A DNA stretch of 64,000 bases. Origin: Comamonas_C sp026954015 (GTDB taxonomy: Bacteria; Pseudomonadota; Gammaproteobacteria; Burkholderiales; Burkholderiaceae_C). Below, one piece after another: positions 63,792 to 64,000 of the stretch. A program made the translations under genes and the position numbers. The stretch covers positions 47,967 through 111,966 of the forward strand of contig JAPSFS010000011.1 in NCBI GenBank assembly GCA_035063785.1. Reading direction: 5' to 3'. The notes under the pieces are model-generated. The model did no database searches. It was not told where the DNA came from and worked only from the letters and a program-made list of their open reading frames with translations. Positions within the stretch are counted from its first letter, which is position 1, and each line of letters begins with the position of its first letter.

Positions 63792-64000
63792 CTACATCCT
63801 GAAGTGCTCTCCGAGATAGACGCGACGCACGTCGGCGTTGTCCACGATCTCGGAGGGCGTGCCCTGCGCCAGCACACGCCCTTCGCTGATGATGTAGGCG
63901 TGGTCGCAGATGCCCAGCGTCTCGCGCACGTTGTGGTCGGTGATGAGCACGCCGATGCCGCGCTCCTTGAGGAAGCCGATGATGCGCTGGATCTCGATCA
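63792..64000 (-). CDS. lptB: Lipopolysaccharide export ABC ATPase LptB (3' part)
   Basis: C-terminal 68 residues of the LptB ATPase, which drives LPS transport from the inner membrane. It has the H-loop TDHNVRETL followed by ICDHAYIISEGRVLAQGTPSEIV, then VRRVYLGEHF, the usual LptB end. The 5' part lies beyond the window. The order lptB-rpoN is widespread in proteobacteria. Confidence 0.95.
   Translation of the reverse strand, partial: IEIQRIIGFLKERGIGVLITDHNVRETLGICDHAYIISEGRVLAQGTPSEIVDNADVRRVYLGEHFRM

Overview
The window is a stretch of chromosome with very high GC and tight gene packing. Gene content, synteny (apaG/rpe/gph/trpEGDC, recG-oxyR-dps-ubiA, lptB-rpoN) and a dispersed palindromic repeat that I associate with Comamonadaceae all point to a betaproteobacterium of the Burkholderiales, most likely family Comamonadaceae. 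No rRNA, tRNA, CRISPR array, prophage, transposase or plasmid function was found. This is mainly ordinary chromosome with a few accessory insertions.

Layout. 1-3.6 kb: 5' end of rplN (start of the spc ribosomal operon, with its own promoter), then divergent glpD and glpK. 3.7-9.3 kb: proC, then leftward recG-oxyR-dps-ubiA (oxidative stress, recombination, ubiquinone). 9.3-14 kb: an HD-GYP phosphodiesterase and queA facing a four-PAS diguanylate cyclase. 14-18.3 kb: the tryptophan operon trpE-G-D-C, led by a candidate leader peptide with a Trp-Pro-Trp run. 18.4-20 kb: a DsrE-like exported protein, gph and a small exported protein. 20.1-32.1 kb: an accessory two-gene unit, a 2592-residue exported protein of DUF11/SdrD-type repeats translationally coupled to a 1407-residue OmpA/beta-barrel protein. 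This unit sits between rpe and gph. 32.3-41.4 kb: rpe, apaG, a CPA2 antiporter with a YbdK-type ligase, thiL, an HCCA-isomerase-like protein, a Bug-type binding protein, a DUF4139 protein, pgpA and pncC. 41.4-46.2 kb: a flavin monooxygenase and a sigma-54 activator separated by palindromic sites, then a small kinase-like protein. 46.3-50.1 kb: MAPEG protein, lipoate-ligase-like protein, hemB and a diheme cytochrome lipoprotein. 50.2-53.6 kb: a marR-emrA-emrB efflux operon with a palindromic operator inside its promoter. 53.6-59.2 kb: dienelactone hydrolase, MarC protein, cobalamin adenosyltransferase, YdiI-type thioesterase, a three-part nitrite reductase (membrane domain, NirK and cytochrome c in one chain) and a zinc-ribbon protein. 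59.2-64 kb: uracil/xanthine permease, a PIN protein, a THUMP methyltransferase, rpoN and the 3' end of lptB.

The most striking signal is a family of about ten roughly 50-65 bp palindromic repeats (core AGCGCTTG-loop-CAAGCGCT, flanked by ATAGCTG on one side and GAGGC plus an AT-rich tail on the other). Copies lie between genes, supply stop codons and C-termini to several proteins, encode the N-terminus of pncC, and lie in frame inside thiL, the THUMP methyltransferase and rpoN, read in different frames.
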